Assembly: GCF_004193775.1 (NCBI RefSeq)
Contig: NC_041011.1
Span: 17,937,173-18,001,172, forward strand
DNA from: Glycine soja
Taxonomy: Eukaryota; Streptophyta; Magnoliopsida; Fabales; Fabaceae
Direction: 5' to 3'
Length of the DNA: 64,000 bases
Each line of letters begins with the position of its first letter. Position 1 is the first letter of the stretch. The position numbers and the translations under genes were made by a program. Under the pieces are notes generated by a model. That model saw only the letters and a program-made list of their open reading frames with translations. It ran no database searches and was not told the origin of the DNA. Positions 35,048-45,699 of this stretch are shown here, piece after piece.

Positions 35048-38000
35048 ATGGATCGAAGTTGGATCAATCAAAGTCGCATGAGCCAAGAATATGAGGATGG
35101 CGTCGAGCAGTTTTTGCAATTTGCTTTAGAAAGAGGTCGACCGAATGAAGAAGGGAAATATTATTGTCCTTGCATCAACTGTTTGAATGGAAGACAACAA
35201 CTACTTGACGACATACGGGACCATCTATTGTGTGATGGGATGAAGAAGAATTACACTACGTGGATATGGCATGGTGAAGTGACTGACATGCATACTGGGT
35301 CCCAATCTGAACCGTTTGATGTAGAAATGGGAGATCGCTTGGAAGACATGATTCGTGACCTTGGACAAGAGTGTTTTCAACAAGCACACGCCCCTGTGTA
35401 TGAAGGATTGCAGAGTGATTCAAAGAAGCCTTTGTATACAGGGTGCAAGAATTCCTTAACCCTGTTGTCTGCGGTGTTAAGTCTAGTTAATGTGAAGGCC
35501 AGGTATGGGTGGAGTGACAAAAGTTTCACCTCACTGCTTGAGGTAGTGCACAATCTGCTTCCAGAGGACAACACGCTGCCTAAAAGTTACTATAAGGCGA
35601 AGAAGATATTGTGTCCCATGGGTATGGAGTATCAGAAGATTCATGCTTGCCCCAATGATTGCATACTCTACAGGCATGAATTCCAAGAAATGTCCAAATG
35701 CCCTGTCTGTGGGACTTCACGGTACAAAGTGAAGGATGAAGAGGAAAGCAATTCTGATGAAAACTCCAACAAGGGCCCCCCAGCGAAGGTTTTGTGGTAT
35801 CTTCCAATCATTCCAAGGTTTAAGCATCTGTTTGCTAACGAGGACAACGCAAAAGACCTTACATGGCATGCAAATGGAAGGATTTCTGATGGAATGGTCC
35901 GTCATCCGGCTGATTGCTCCCAGTGGAAGAAGATTGATGGTTTGTATCCGGATTTCGGGAATGAGCCAAGAAATCTTAGACTTGGACTAGCCAGTGATGG
36001 AATGAATCCATATGGCACCTTAAGCACTCAACACAGTTCATGGCCAGTTCTACTAGTAATTTACAATTTGCCTCCTTGGTTGTACATGAAGCGAAAATAC
36101 ATGATGTTGTCTATGATGATATCGGGCCCAAGACAACCAGGAAATGACATTGATGTTTATCTAAGTCTGTTGGTTGAAGATCTGAGAAAGTTGTGGGACG
36201 AGGGGGTTGTAGTGTTTGATGCGTTTCACAAGGAGACGTTTGAAATGCGTGCAATGCTTTTTTGTACCATTAATGACTTCCCAGCATATGGGAATCTCAG
36301 CGGTTATAGTGTTAAGGGTCATCATGCATGCCCCATCTGTGAAGAAAATACAAGTTACACACAACTGAAACATGGGAGAAAAACAGTCTACAGTAGGCAT
36401 CACCGCTTTCTAACACCCAATCATCCTTACAGACGACTGAGAAAAGCTTTTAATGGAAGTCAAGAGCATGATATAGCGCCGATACCGTTCACTGGTGAGC
36501 AGGTATATCAGCGGGTTCAACACCTGAACATTGTATTTGGGAAGACCCAAAAGAAGGATAAAAGTCAGAGTTGCATATGGAAGAAGAGGTCCATTTTCTT
36601 TGATCTTCCGTACTGGTGTGATCTTGACGTTAGACATTGTATTGATGTTATGCATGTGGAGAAAAATGTTTGTGACAGTGTGATTGGGACGCTCCTTAAC
36701 ATTCAAGGCAAGACGAAGGATGGCTTGAATACCCGTCAAGATCTAGCTGATATGGGTATAAGAGCACAATTGCATCCAAGGTCTGATGGGAAGAAAATTT
36801 ACTTGCCCCCAGCCTGCCATACTTTGTCCAAGAAGGAGAAGATAAGTTTTTGTCAGTGTCTTCGTCGGGTGAAGGTTCCACAAGGATAATCTTCAAATAT
36901 TAAGATCCTTGTGCAGTTGAAGGAGCTTAAGCTTGTAGGGTTAAAGTCTCACGATTGTCACGTGCTCATGCAACAATTGTTAGCCGTGGCTATATGAGAC
37001 ATCTTGCTAAACAAAGTCAGGTTCACAATAACTCGCCTGTGCTTTTTCTTCCATGCTATATGTAGCAAAGTGATTGATCCAGTAATGTTTGATGAGTTGG
37101 AAAATGAGGCCGCAATTATACTCTGCCAATTGGAGATGTATTTTCCCCCTGCTTTCTTAGACATCATGATTCACTTGATTGTGCATCTGGTCAGAGAAAT
37201 CAAATGATGTGGTCCTGTTTATCTACGGTGGATGTACCCGGTTGAGCGATACATGAAGATCTTAAAAGGGTATACAAAGAATCTATATCGTCCGGAAGCA
37301 TCTATTGTTGAGAGGTACATTGTAGAAGAAGCCATTGAATTTTGTTCAGAATACTTAGAGAAGGCTAAAGCTGTTGGGCTTCCTGAGTGTCGGCATGATG
37401 ACAGAGTAGGTGGTAAGGGTTCAAGAGGACTGCAGGTGATCACTCCAAGTGTAGAAGATTTGTTACAAGCTCACTTGTATGTCTTGAACAACAGTAATGA
37501 AGTTTTGCCATACATAGTTAAGCACGAAGCTTTAGTCAAACAGAATAATCCGAAAATGTCAAAGAATTGGGCGTTGAAAAAGCATAACAAAAATTTCTGT
37601 GATTGGTTTAAAGATACAATCTTTGCAGATGAGAATGCTTCAGAAACATTAAGAAAACTAGCAGATGGGCCTAAAAGAAATGTTATAACCTGGCAAGGAT
37701 ACGACATAAATAGATATTCATTTTACACAAAAGCACAAGATGACAAAAGTACAATGCAGAACAACGGGGTCACCCTAAGGGCTGAATCTCAACACTTTGC
37801 AAGTGTCAATGACGCCAATCCCTGTGTAGCTTCCATCCCTTACTTTGGGTTCATTGATGAAATTTGGGAGCTTAATTATGTGAAATTTACAGTATGTGTT
37901 TTCAAATGTAAATGGGTTGACAACAACACCGGTGTGCGCACCGATGATATAGGATTTACCCTGGTAGATCTAAAGAAACTTGGTTACCACAATGACCCTT

Positions 38001-38245
38001 TCATCATGGCAGAACAAGCTAGACAAGTATTTTACGTGCAAGACCCTTGTGATGAAAGGTGGTGCATGGTTCTGCAGGGCAAAACAGTTGGTGTTAATGT
38101 AGAAGATGATGATTCATACATGGACACCTATGTTAGTCCTTTGACCACTCAAATCACTGGTAACGTTGTCGGAGAAGAAGAAGCTGACGACGTTCATGCA
38201 AATCGAAATGATCATGATGAAGGAGAATTGATTAACATCGACTAA
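35048..38245 (+). pseudogene. TNP2-type CACTA transposase, one frame with three nonsense codons
   Basis: The product would be about 1,065 residues, cutting and pasting the element by binding the subterminal hairpins. The start MDRSWINQSRM is chosen because it opens the transposase-associated domain (residues 1-80, with CPCINCLNGRQ). Next comes the tnp2 core (about 120-560) with SKCPVCGTSRYK, LASDGMNPYG near residue 315 and CIDVMHVEKNVCDS near 535. A DUF4218-type region (about 650-760, GPVYLRWMYPVERYMKILKG) and a DUF4216-type region (about 930-1,015, VCVFKCKWVDNNTG) follow. Stops are TAA 36,887, TGA 36,995 and TGA 37,205. All of 35,048-38,245 otherwise stays in the same frame with no indel, so inactivation is recent. 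The Ulp1-like gene follows downstream on the same strand. Confidence 0.92.
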
Positions 38246-38299
38246 TGTAATTTTCTGCAGAGACAGAGGTCACCAAACCTAGTAAGTGACAACTACATT

Positions 38300-38970
38300 T
38301 TTCTCTTATTGAGGCATCAGTTTTTTGTTTCAATTTGCCTCCTTAGGACTTCCTCCAGCTCATGTTTGTTGCCAGTTTCATCATCCACCACCCTTTTCTT
38401 CTCTGGCTTCTCACGTTCATTGTTGTTAAACCCATATTTATGCTCTCTTCCCTTCATGTCTTGTTTTATCACAACTTTAGTTGAATCTCCCATCTTCAGC
38501 ATAGTTGAAACTCCTGTCTCATTGTCCAATGCCACACTTTGATGGCCTGTATCTCTTTTCTTCGTATGTTCTAGTGCTTTAGCTTCAGAATGCATAAAGC
38601 AATCAGAATTTTCGAGTGATCACCAAAGGCTTCTGCATCAGCATTGACACTCTCCACCCTCTTTGGTTTATGCTTCTGTGTTTTCTTCCGTGCCTCCTCG
38701 TTATAAATCTCAGCTTTATTCGAGGTTGCACTAGAACGATCACCACCAATCTGTGCTTCTTCCTCGTCTATCAGGTCAATATCTTTCCTTTCAAATTTTG
38801 TTTTGTAAATTACAGTGTAGTTTTCAAAAGCAAAGGTGAAACGAAAGATATTGAGCTGGTAGAGGAGGAATAGGCATGGATTGGTGCTGATCCTTCTAGT
38901 GGGACCTCCAATAAATCTGAGAATTATAAGGAGGAAGCATGGAAGAAAACACAGAAGCATAAATGGGTAA
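38300..38970. repeat. Inverted duplication of a CACTA gene segment
   Basis: On the minus strand 38,640-38,810 encodes KDIDLIDEEEAQIGGDRSSA and then KAEIYNEEARKKTQKHKPK. On the plus strand 38,840-38,965 encodes KDIELVEEE, stop, then AWIGADPSSGTSNKSENYKE and EAWKKTQKHKW. The two arms are therefore inverted, diverged copies of one coding segment, centred near 38,820. The left arm extends to about 38,315 on the minus strand (VSTMLKMGDSTKVVIKQ, RVVDDETGNKHELEEVLRR). The conserved N-terminal part of ORF2 seen in the small element is missing here, apparently replaced by this rearrangement. A transcript would form a hairpin RNA. Confidence 0.6.
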
Positions 38971-39024
38971 GTCACAAAATAACAAAATTTAATTAATATT
39001 TACTAATGTACTAACCCATTTTAG

Positions 39025-39661
39025 GTTCCACTACAGTGGACATTGGCAGATGGTGGTCATCCTGCCCAAGGAACACTTAGTTGTCTGGTTTTGTTCATTG
39101 CATAACAGGCCAGACAACTACCTTAAGGGGATTCTTAATAGGTTAGTGTTCTTTTCAATACATTTGCATTGTAATACCTCAACGTACAACACCATTTTTT
39201 AATTGTTACTCATATGGAACAGTGCTATCAAGGGTCTTGATGATGCTCCACGGCCTAAATCAAAGGCTCCTGCTAGGTGGATTGTCGTCAAGGTACGTCA
39301 TTTACATAAAACTTCCACTTATACATATTTCTTTATGTGTCTGTACACTAGTTGTTTAATTAATATCCAAATTTCATTATGTATTTAGTGTAATAGACAA
39401 AAAGGAACTACTGAGTGGGGCTACTATGTCATGCACAGGATGTCCACCATCATTTTAGGAAGTTTTAGAAATAATTGGGAAGCAGTAAGTTTATTTCAAA
39501 GAAAATCGATTTATTTGTAATTTGTATTACATTATTAACTTAATATGATTTATTTAACCATGCAGTATTTTAACGACCCTAGACCATTGGAGCCCGAGAG
39601 ATTAAAAGCATTGCGAATTCAGTGGGCACAGTTTTATCTCCGAGTTAGAGATCAGGCCTAG
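39025..39661 (+). pseudogene. Ulp1-like (C48) protease C-terminal domain, four exons
   Basis: The exons are 39,025-39,141, 39,223-39,292, 39,389-39,484 and 39,566-39,661, each with AG/GT borders and ending at a TAG stop. They read HYSGHWQMVVILPKEHLVVW, then AIKGLDDAPRPKSKAPARWI, then CNRQKGTTEWGYYVMHRM, then YFNDPRPLEPERLKALRIQW and AQFYLRVRDQA. This is the protease domain carried by many plant CACTA elements. The active-site region normally reads ECGYYVM; here codon TGG (39,416-39,418) gives EWGYYVM, replacing the catalytic Cys. The small element keeps the Cys. The N-terminal part is rearranged. The exon structure is intact but protease activity is not expected. Confidence 0.75.
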
Positions 39662-39914
39662 GATTTAGGGACATTTTTTAACATTTTTTACATTTTTTAC
39701 ATTTTCTATGTAATACGAACATTGAATTCATTTGTTGATTGTTCTTTATAATATATAAATCAATTATTTGATGTTTATTATCATTAAAACTTCTTGAAAG
39801 CAGAATAAAATGTTTATTTGCTGTGAATTGGGCCTCCTGAAATTGCATTTGACAGGTACAATTTTGGGTTTACTGTAAAAACAGAAAGTATATATAAAAA
39901 AAATATTTGAAAAC
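39662..39914. other. 3' untranslated region of CACTA genes
   Basis: A/T-rich sequence after the ORF2 stop with TTTTTTACATTTTTTACATTTT repeats near 39,670-39,705 and possible poly(A) signals. No other gene. Confidence 0.5.
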
Positions 39915-40536
39915 AACATCGGTTATTAACAAAAAATGATGTTAATATCATAACCAACATCGGTTATAATAGAAAACCGATGTTAACGTTTGTATATTAA
40001 CATCGGTTTTTTGTGTATAACCGATGTCAGCGTTTGTATTTTAACATCGGTTATCTGTGGATAACCGATCCGATGTCAACTATTGTACGTTAACATCGGT
40101 TAATTATAAATAACCGATGTGAATATTTGAATAGTAACATCGGTTATTTATAATTAACCGATGTTATACACAAAGAACTACACCAAATAAGTGTAAGCAT
40201 CATCAACGTTGACATCGGTTTTCTAGAAAAACGGATGTTAAGGGCATACATTAACATCGGTTATTCTAGAAAACCGATGTTAAACTAACATATTAACATC
40301 GGTTTTACTGGAAAACCGATGTCAATGTTCATCATGCGTACACTTTTTTTGCTATTGTTCATTGTGTTTAACATTGGGTATTTGGAGAACCGATGTTGTC
40401 ATATGTATGTTAACATCGGTTCTCCAAAACCAATGTTAACATTAATACATTCAACATCGTCACTTTCAACATCGGTTTTAGAACCGATGTAGAATGTTCT
40501 AAATAACCGATGTTGAAAGTGTATTTTCTAATAGTG
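39915..40536. repeat. 3' subterminal array and terminal inverted repeat of the large CACTA
   Basis: About a dozen imperfect palindromes of AACATCGGTT(A/T)T...A(T/A)AACCGATGTTAA, more variable than on the left (loops such as ATAACCGATCCGATGTC at 40,065). The array ends with GAACCGATGTAG, AATAACCGATGTTGAAAGTG and the terminal TATTTTCTAATAGTG. Confidence 0.85.
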
Positions 40537-40539
40537 CTA

Positions 40540-41389
40540 GATAGTTGGATCACACTATAGAAGTTATGTTATGACACATCATGTTGTTTCATGAATTCTG
40601 AAATGTACAAAGCAAAGCAACACTACATCAGTAAAGGCAAATTTTTGTTTCCAAAAGGGATAAACCTGATCCATCATTCCCACTTAACAGATAAGCCTAG
40701 CATATTTAGTAATAAGCCTAATTTGATCCATCCATTCGTTATTTGTTCGTTTCTATAGTATATAATTTTTTTTATGTCCATAGTATATACTCTCTATTTT
40801 ATGGCCAAAGTATTTGTTAGAGTAGAGACATAAATAATCCTCATCCAAAATTATACTTCACATGACATTAATAAATCAAGGCGTAATAGTGGTAGCTGAA
40901 AATGGTAGTATGATTTTTTAATAGGTCAATGCAAAAAATTCATTCTCGGTCATATATATTAGAAAAATCCACAAAGGACAAAACTATTAATTATGAAAGC
41001 AGAGAATGAACTAAATGAATAGAGGAAAAACAACATTCATAATAGAGGAAAAAAGAGTAAGTTTAGAAAGGAGATCATCCAAAGGGAAATAGTTCTCAAC
41101 ATCTACCTAGTCTTTCCCTCCATCTATAAGTTAATAAATCCTACTATTAAGTTCAGAGACATCATTCTCAGCCTACATGATCATTTTCACTTTTTAGCTA
41201 TGTCTACAATTTGTCTTGAGTTGAAACTATTTTATCAGAGTTATCCACTAAAATTTAGCTTGTTACAAGAAAATTATCATACAAAGTTGGTCAAGCTTTT
41301 ACATTCATTAATCAACAATTTAACACGTATATGAGATCAAATTTCCTTTTCAGAACTATACTTACTAAAATCTAGAGTTGTCCCTCGTC
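40540..41389. other. A+T-rich sequence, nothing recognised
   Basis: No coding frame, RNA gene or repeat terminus is seen between the CACTA element and the LTR fragments. Confidence 0.4.
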
Positions 41390-41935
41390 AGGGTGGACGT
41401 GGCAAAGGTAGGCTCTAAGATCTCACGCGTCGGACTGAGAGTAGCATTTGTTAAAAGGACAAGAGGGGGGACCTGCAAAATAAAGGACTTTGACACTGAA
41501 GTAAGTATGAGAGTTAGGTGAGAATAAATTTTGTAAAAGGGTGAGATAGAACCTGGTACTTATAGAGTGGAGTGGAAGCTGCGGGTCCTTATTTGTTGGA
41601 ATTGTTACGGTGTTGTAACAACCCTTGTAGATAATAACTAGCTTGTAGATAATTGTAGCTTACAGATAATGTGTACCTTATAGATAATTGAATACTTGCC
41701 ACGAGATAAAAAGGTCACAACATATTCAAATAATGGGTACTTAGAGATAACCTGTCAGTTTGGGAACCCGCCTACTAAGCGTGGAACGTCCATGCTCATG
41801 AGGCAGGGCTAACATGGAGGGCAAACATGTGTATTTGAGGGCCACATTGCTTGTCACGCGTATTTTGTGGATGCTGGATAGTACATAAGCCCCCTAAGCT
41901 CCAAGTCGGCTTGTCAACGAAAGAGGTTGTCTAGT
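41390..41935. mobile_element. Probable LTR-retrotransposon fragment
   Basis: GGACCTGCAAAATAAAGGAC, GAAGTAAGTATGAGAGTTAG and TACTTATAGAGTGGAGTGG give the look of a legume LTR read on the reverse strand. Several TTGTAGATAAT repeats (41,610-41,690) are present. No coding part and no defined ends. The call rests on general resemblance. Confidence 0.4.
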
Positions 41936-41959
41936 GATGCAATCTTACCCCCCAAGGGT

Positions 41960-42043
41960 ATTGGATAGAAGAATCCAAGAGGATTGGGCTAGAGCTACTA
42001 AAGAAGGCCTTAGTGTTCTCATGATCCTCAGGGTAGATTTCTG
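41960..42043 (+). pseudogene. C-terminal end of a Ty3/gypsy polyprotein
   Basis: The frame reads RIQEDWARATKEGLSVLMIL then RVDF and TGA (42,041-42,043). Gypsy polyproteins of plants end with a similar RI/RTKRIQE-type tail close to the 3' LTR, and LTR-like sequence does follow. Only the tail remains. Confidence 0.45.
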
Positions 42044-42059
42044 AGCCCATGGGCCAAGG

Positions 42060-42970
42060 TTGGATCCACTTTTCTTTGTAAATATTTGAATAGGTTTTTC
42101 CTTCTTTTGGGCCTTGTATTTTGGCCATCCTAGTAGTATAGGGTTTTAGCCTTGTATTTCAGGGCATTTTGAGTAGTCTTTGTAGTAGGGACTTTTTTTG
42201 TATTTTCATGTATTTTGTCATGGGGTGAGCTTAGCTATTATAGGGGGTGTGTAGCTAAGCTCTAGCTTCTCATCTTAAGGAGGTGCAGTTAGCTATTAGA
42301 GAGGTGTGTGTAGCTAAGCTCTAGCTTCTCTAGGAATCTTCTCAAGGAAGCTTCTCAAGGAAGTGTCTCAAGGAAGCTTCTCAAGGAGGTGAGCTTAGTT
42401 ATTATAGGGGTGTGTGTAGCTAAGCTCTAGCTTCTCAAGGAAGTTTTCTCAAAGAAGCTTCTCAAGGAAGTTTTCTCAAGAAAGCTTCTCAAGGAAGCTA
42501 CCTAGTCTATAAATAGAAGCATGTGTAACACTTGTTGTAACTTTGATGAATGAGAGTCTTGTGAGACACAACTCAAAGTTCAACTTCTCTCCCCCTTTTC
42601 CTTCTTCAATTTTGTGCTCCCCCTCTCTCTTTCTCTCCCTCTTTTCGTCCATTGAATCATCCTCTCCAAGCTTCTTATCCAAGGCACATTCTTGGTGGCG
42701 AAGCTCCTTCTTCCATGGCTTATTCCCTAGTGGATGGTGCCTCCTTTCTCCTCTTCTCCTTTTCCTTCCGCTGCATCTCCATGGTGGAAAAACACCGTTG
42801 AAGGACCTCATTGAAGCTCAAAGATCCAACCTCTATAAAAGCTCCACAAGCAAGCTTCCATCATCTAGTGTCAAGGGAAATTGTCTTGCGTTAAGGGAGA
42901 TTGTTCGGTGTCAAGGGTGGTAACCTCGACTAGTGTAAGAGTTGTAGGTTTGTGAGGCATGTCAAGCTCC
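42060..42970 (+). mobile_element. LTR of the gypsy element, with internal short tandem repeats
   Basis: 42,230-42,500 contains repeated AGCTAAGCTCTAGCTTCTC and AAGCTTCTCAAGGAAG units. A TATA box (CTATAAATAGAAG) is at about 42,509. Pyrimidine-rich leader-like sequence runs 42,580-42,790. The right edge near AAGGGAGATTGTTCGGTGTC is uncertain. It could be a solo or truncated LTR. Confidence 0.5.
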
Positions 42971-43335
42971 CCTAGCTTGGACAACTGCTGTTTAGGCTTC
43001 TTCTGGCAAGTTGTCTGGGGTGGACAAGCTTTTGATCTTGCAAGCAAAATTAGACGTGTCAGGTGGATGATGTCCTTATATATGATGATTCAGCCCTTTT
43101 CTGATCATTGGAGGATGCATTGAAGACAAATGTTTCGTTTTGTCTTTTGCTACAGGCGAGTGCAACACACACGTATTACTCTTGCATATGTATCACTCAT
43201 GGAGGGGGTGTGTACTGAAGATGCAATACATGGGTGAGTGGAGCTGCATCATGGTTTAAAAAATTAAGGCACCATTTTAGCTTATGCGAGTTACCGAAAA
43301 GTCACGCCTCCACTAATGGAGTGAAAGTTTGATTT

Positions 43336-43563
43336 TTGATTGTCACCATTTTCGAATTTCTGCTTTCTCTGGATACAAGTGTAGCAACATTTACAATGTT
43401 TGATCGATATGTTCATCAAATTCTAAATAGAAGGGCTTCCAAATTCCTTCACACTCAAAATGGAAATAATGCAAACATACCCACAATAATACATAACTTT
43501 TTCAATTGCCCTTTTATTTTTGAAATCATTTTCACAACTTACAACCTTACAGAGGGGTTCTAA
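43336..43563 (+). pseudogene. RPA1-like OB-fold fragment
   Basis: The frame includes TSVATFTMFDRYVHQILNR, FLHTQNGNNANIPTIIHNF and CPFIFEIIFTTYNLTEGF. DDT..ATF..FDRD..QIL is the pattern of the C-terminal OB-fold of replication protein A large-subunit-like proteins, which in plants occur in many copies and in Helitrons. A diverged relative lies on the opposite strand at 44,430-44,600. No start, zinc finger or end is present, so it is a fragment. Confidence 0.45.
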
Positions 43564-43780
43564 GCCTACACCAACACATAGTGGTGTAGTTTCAACTTTT
43601 AAACATTTGCTAACAATGAACATTAAAAAAAGGTGAAATTGTACAAATTGACATTATTTTTTTATTTTCATTGTTAACAAAATTAACTAAATATTGAGAT
43701 ACATTCATAAACCGCGCAACACCTGGGTAAACATCTAGTTATTAACTAAATATAGAGATACACTTGATTGTAAATGGAAT

Positions 43781-44105
43781 CACTACTAGAAAATAGGCTT
43801 TTAAAATCGGTTAATTACTAATGACTTTTAAAATCGATGTTGTTTTCTGCTCAACAACATTTGTTTCTAGAAGAATCGATGTTGTCGTACATTCACAACA
43901 TTGATTTTTCTAAAAACCAATGTTGTTTTTTTGCAATTTTATTTTAATATCTTGTTTGTTTTTTAAATTACCCCAAATTTAAAAATTGAAAAACATAACA
44001 AGTCCACATAGTTTTTAGGCAATTCAAATTTAGCCCAAAATAATTGAATAATTAGTATCAGATAAAAGAAATGTTTAAAATAATGAAAATAATAATGTCA
44101 ATACA
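43781..44105 (+). mobile_element. CACTA 5' terminus, diverged subfamily
   Basis: CACTACTAGAAAATAGGC begins at 43,781 and is followed by subterminal units based on AAAATCGATGTTG and ACAACATTGATTTTT. The array is short and no matching 3' end follows. The fragment is interrupted by, or abuts, the next CACTA end at 44,106. Confidence 0.6.
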
Positions 44106-44290
44106 CACTACTAGAAAAAATGCTTTTAACATCATTTATTTTGGGCATTTAACATCGGTTTTGAACCAAGGTTAAAAGTATTAATGTTAGCATCGGTTAT
44201 AAAAAAACTGATGTTAAAAAAAACTGATGTTGTAAAGTAAGAAATAAACCAGAAAAGGTAAAATATGCAAAAACAAACCGATGTTGTGTC
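44106..44290 (+). mobile_element. CACTA 5' terminus, AACATCGG family
   Basis: CACTACTAGAAAAAATGC starts at 44,106. A few degraded AACATCGGTTTTGAACC and AAACTGATGTTAAA motifs follow to about 44,290. It has the same orientation as the terminus at 43,781 and no 3' end in the neighbourhood. Confidence 0.6.
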
Positions 44291-44429
44291 AAAAATAACT
44301 TTGGGCTTTAACTTATAATTAGTTCTTCACCTGACTCATCCGATGATATTTGTTGTGTTCAAGTGGGCTCCTTTTTTCATAAAAATATTAATTTGTGGAT
44401 GAAAGTGCCTTTGTAAAAGGTATTTAATA

Positions 44430-44800
44430 TGGGGTATGTTAGCCTTATTTTCATTTCGGGTGTGAAGGAGTTCAAATGCTTTTGTGTTTAGAATTTGTTA
44501 CACATCTCAATCGAAAATTGTGAATGTTGCTACGTTGGTGTCATCATATACTTTCAATTTTATCTTGAACCAAACAAGATTTCAAAGTTTTTAATATTTA
44601 TTTAATTATGTAATAAAAAATAATTCATTATATACAAAACATTAAACCTTGTTGGGTACTTGGATGATTGTCTGCATTCTCTGCAAGTGTATTGATTTCC
44701 CTCTTTTGTAACTTTCGTTTACCATCTCTCACATGCAACATAATTCAAAATTCAACCGAACCATCGATCTCATTGATTGTTGCATGAATTGTGAACACAT
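44430..44800 (-). pseudogene. RPA1-like OB-fold fragment, opposite strand
   Basis: Minus strand, about 44,590 down: FKIKLKVYDDTNVATFTIFD, stop, DV, stop, QILNTKAFELLHTRNENKAN. The two stops fit C-to-T changes of CGA and CAA. Upstream on the same strand (about 44,800-44,650) lies DNVFTIHATINEIDGSVEF then MLHVRDGKRKLQKREINTLA, which may belong to the same gene. Family assignment as for the fragment at 43,336. Confidence 0.4.
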
Positions 44801-44809
44801 TATCCTGTT

Positions 44810-45516
44810 ATTTTATATATGTTAAAACTAAGAAAAAATAAAGTATTATTGAATATTATGAACATGAAGGTCATGATAGGGTTGCATACATGTGATTTTG
44901 ATACCCATCTCATGGATATTATATCTAGCAAAGATCTTCTATTTTTTGACATTCTCTTGTCAAGATCAATGTTGGTAGAATTTGGAGAAGATAGTTCTTT
45001 TATTTAATGTTGCTCCATTTTTTCTACATAGTAGTTATTTAATATGAAATTTATAATTTTTTAGCTACATCAATCAAAGAATTAAAATAAACTAACAATT
45101 TTGTTTGTTGAATGTTACAAAATGTGTAATAAAATAAAATAAAAGAAGGAAGTTCATTTTACTCTATTTGAACTTTACAAAATCAGGATTGTCTAGATTG
45201 ATATTGATCCTTGTACTTGAAGTTGAGTTGATTGAATACTCATCTAAAAAATATTATTAAAATATAATTGTTAGTAAATTAAAATTACTATAGTAAATAA
45301 AATATAATAAAATTATGGTAAGCAGAAAGTATGATATAGACTACATTGAATTAAAATTATTTATTTATTAAATAAGTTTAATTGAAAATAATACTTAAGA
45401 AAGTAAAGAAACATCTAGAATAAATAAATAAATATCAAATTAAATAAGCATGCTAATATAAAAATAAAGAGATAGGAAATTATGGATAAATTTTTATTTA
45501 AATATTATTTAGAGAT
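44810..45516. other. A+T-rich sequence, nothing recognised
   Basis: Very A/T-rich with short A/T homopolymers. No coding or terminal-repeat signals found. Confidence 0.4.
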
Positions 45517-45520
45517 TATA

Positions 45521-45564
<44 letters not shown>
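45517..45564. repeat. TA microsatellite
   Basis: About 24 TA units with one G interruption near 45,526. Confidence 0.95.
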
Positions 45565-45568
<4 letters not shown>

Positions 45569-45699
45569 GCCTTAGTTTCACTTTGGTTATTAGTCAATTG
45601 ATCTAAGGAAACCTCCAAAGAAAAACGTCCAATTGATTTTTTTTTATTATTTTATTATTATTTTTCAAGATATTTTGATTATTTTATTATTTATTTTGC

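Larger units (their letters stand above)
27674..40536 (+). mobile_element. CACTA (En/Spm-type) DNA transposon, 12.86 kb, complete boundaries
   Basis: The left end CACTACTAGAAAAA begins at 27,674. The right end TATTTTCTAATAGTG finishes at 40,536 and is its imperfect reverse complement. The element is flanked on both sides by CTA (27,671-27,673 and 40,537-40,539), the 3-bp target duplication expected of CACTA transposition. Inside both ends are dense AACATCGGTTTT/AAAACCGATGTT hairpins. The plus strand carries a TNP2-type transposase (35,048-38,245) and a Ulp1-like protease gene (39,025-39,661). LINE fragments and AC microsatellites have enlarged the left half. The transposase has three stops, so the element is non-autonomous now. 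Confidence 0.9.

Noticed and set aside
38309..38542. Plus-strand open frame 38,309-38,542 as a gene
   Set aside because: The minus strand carries the protein-like charged sequence that pairs with the inverted arm; the plus frame is its shadow.
42543..42923. 126-residue Ser/Leu-rich open frame in the gypsy LTR
   Set aside because: It lies in a pyrimidine-rich LTR leader downstream of a TATA box; composition explains the frame.
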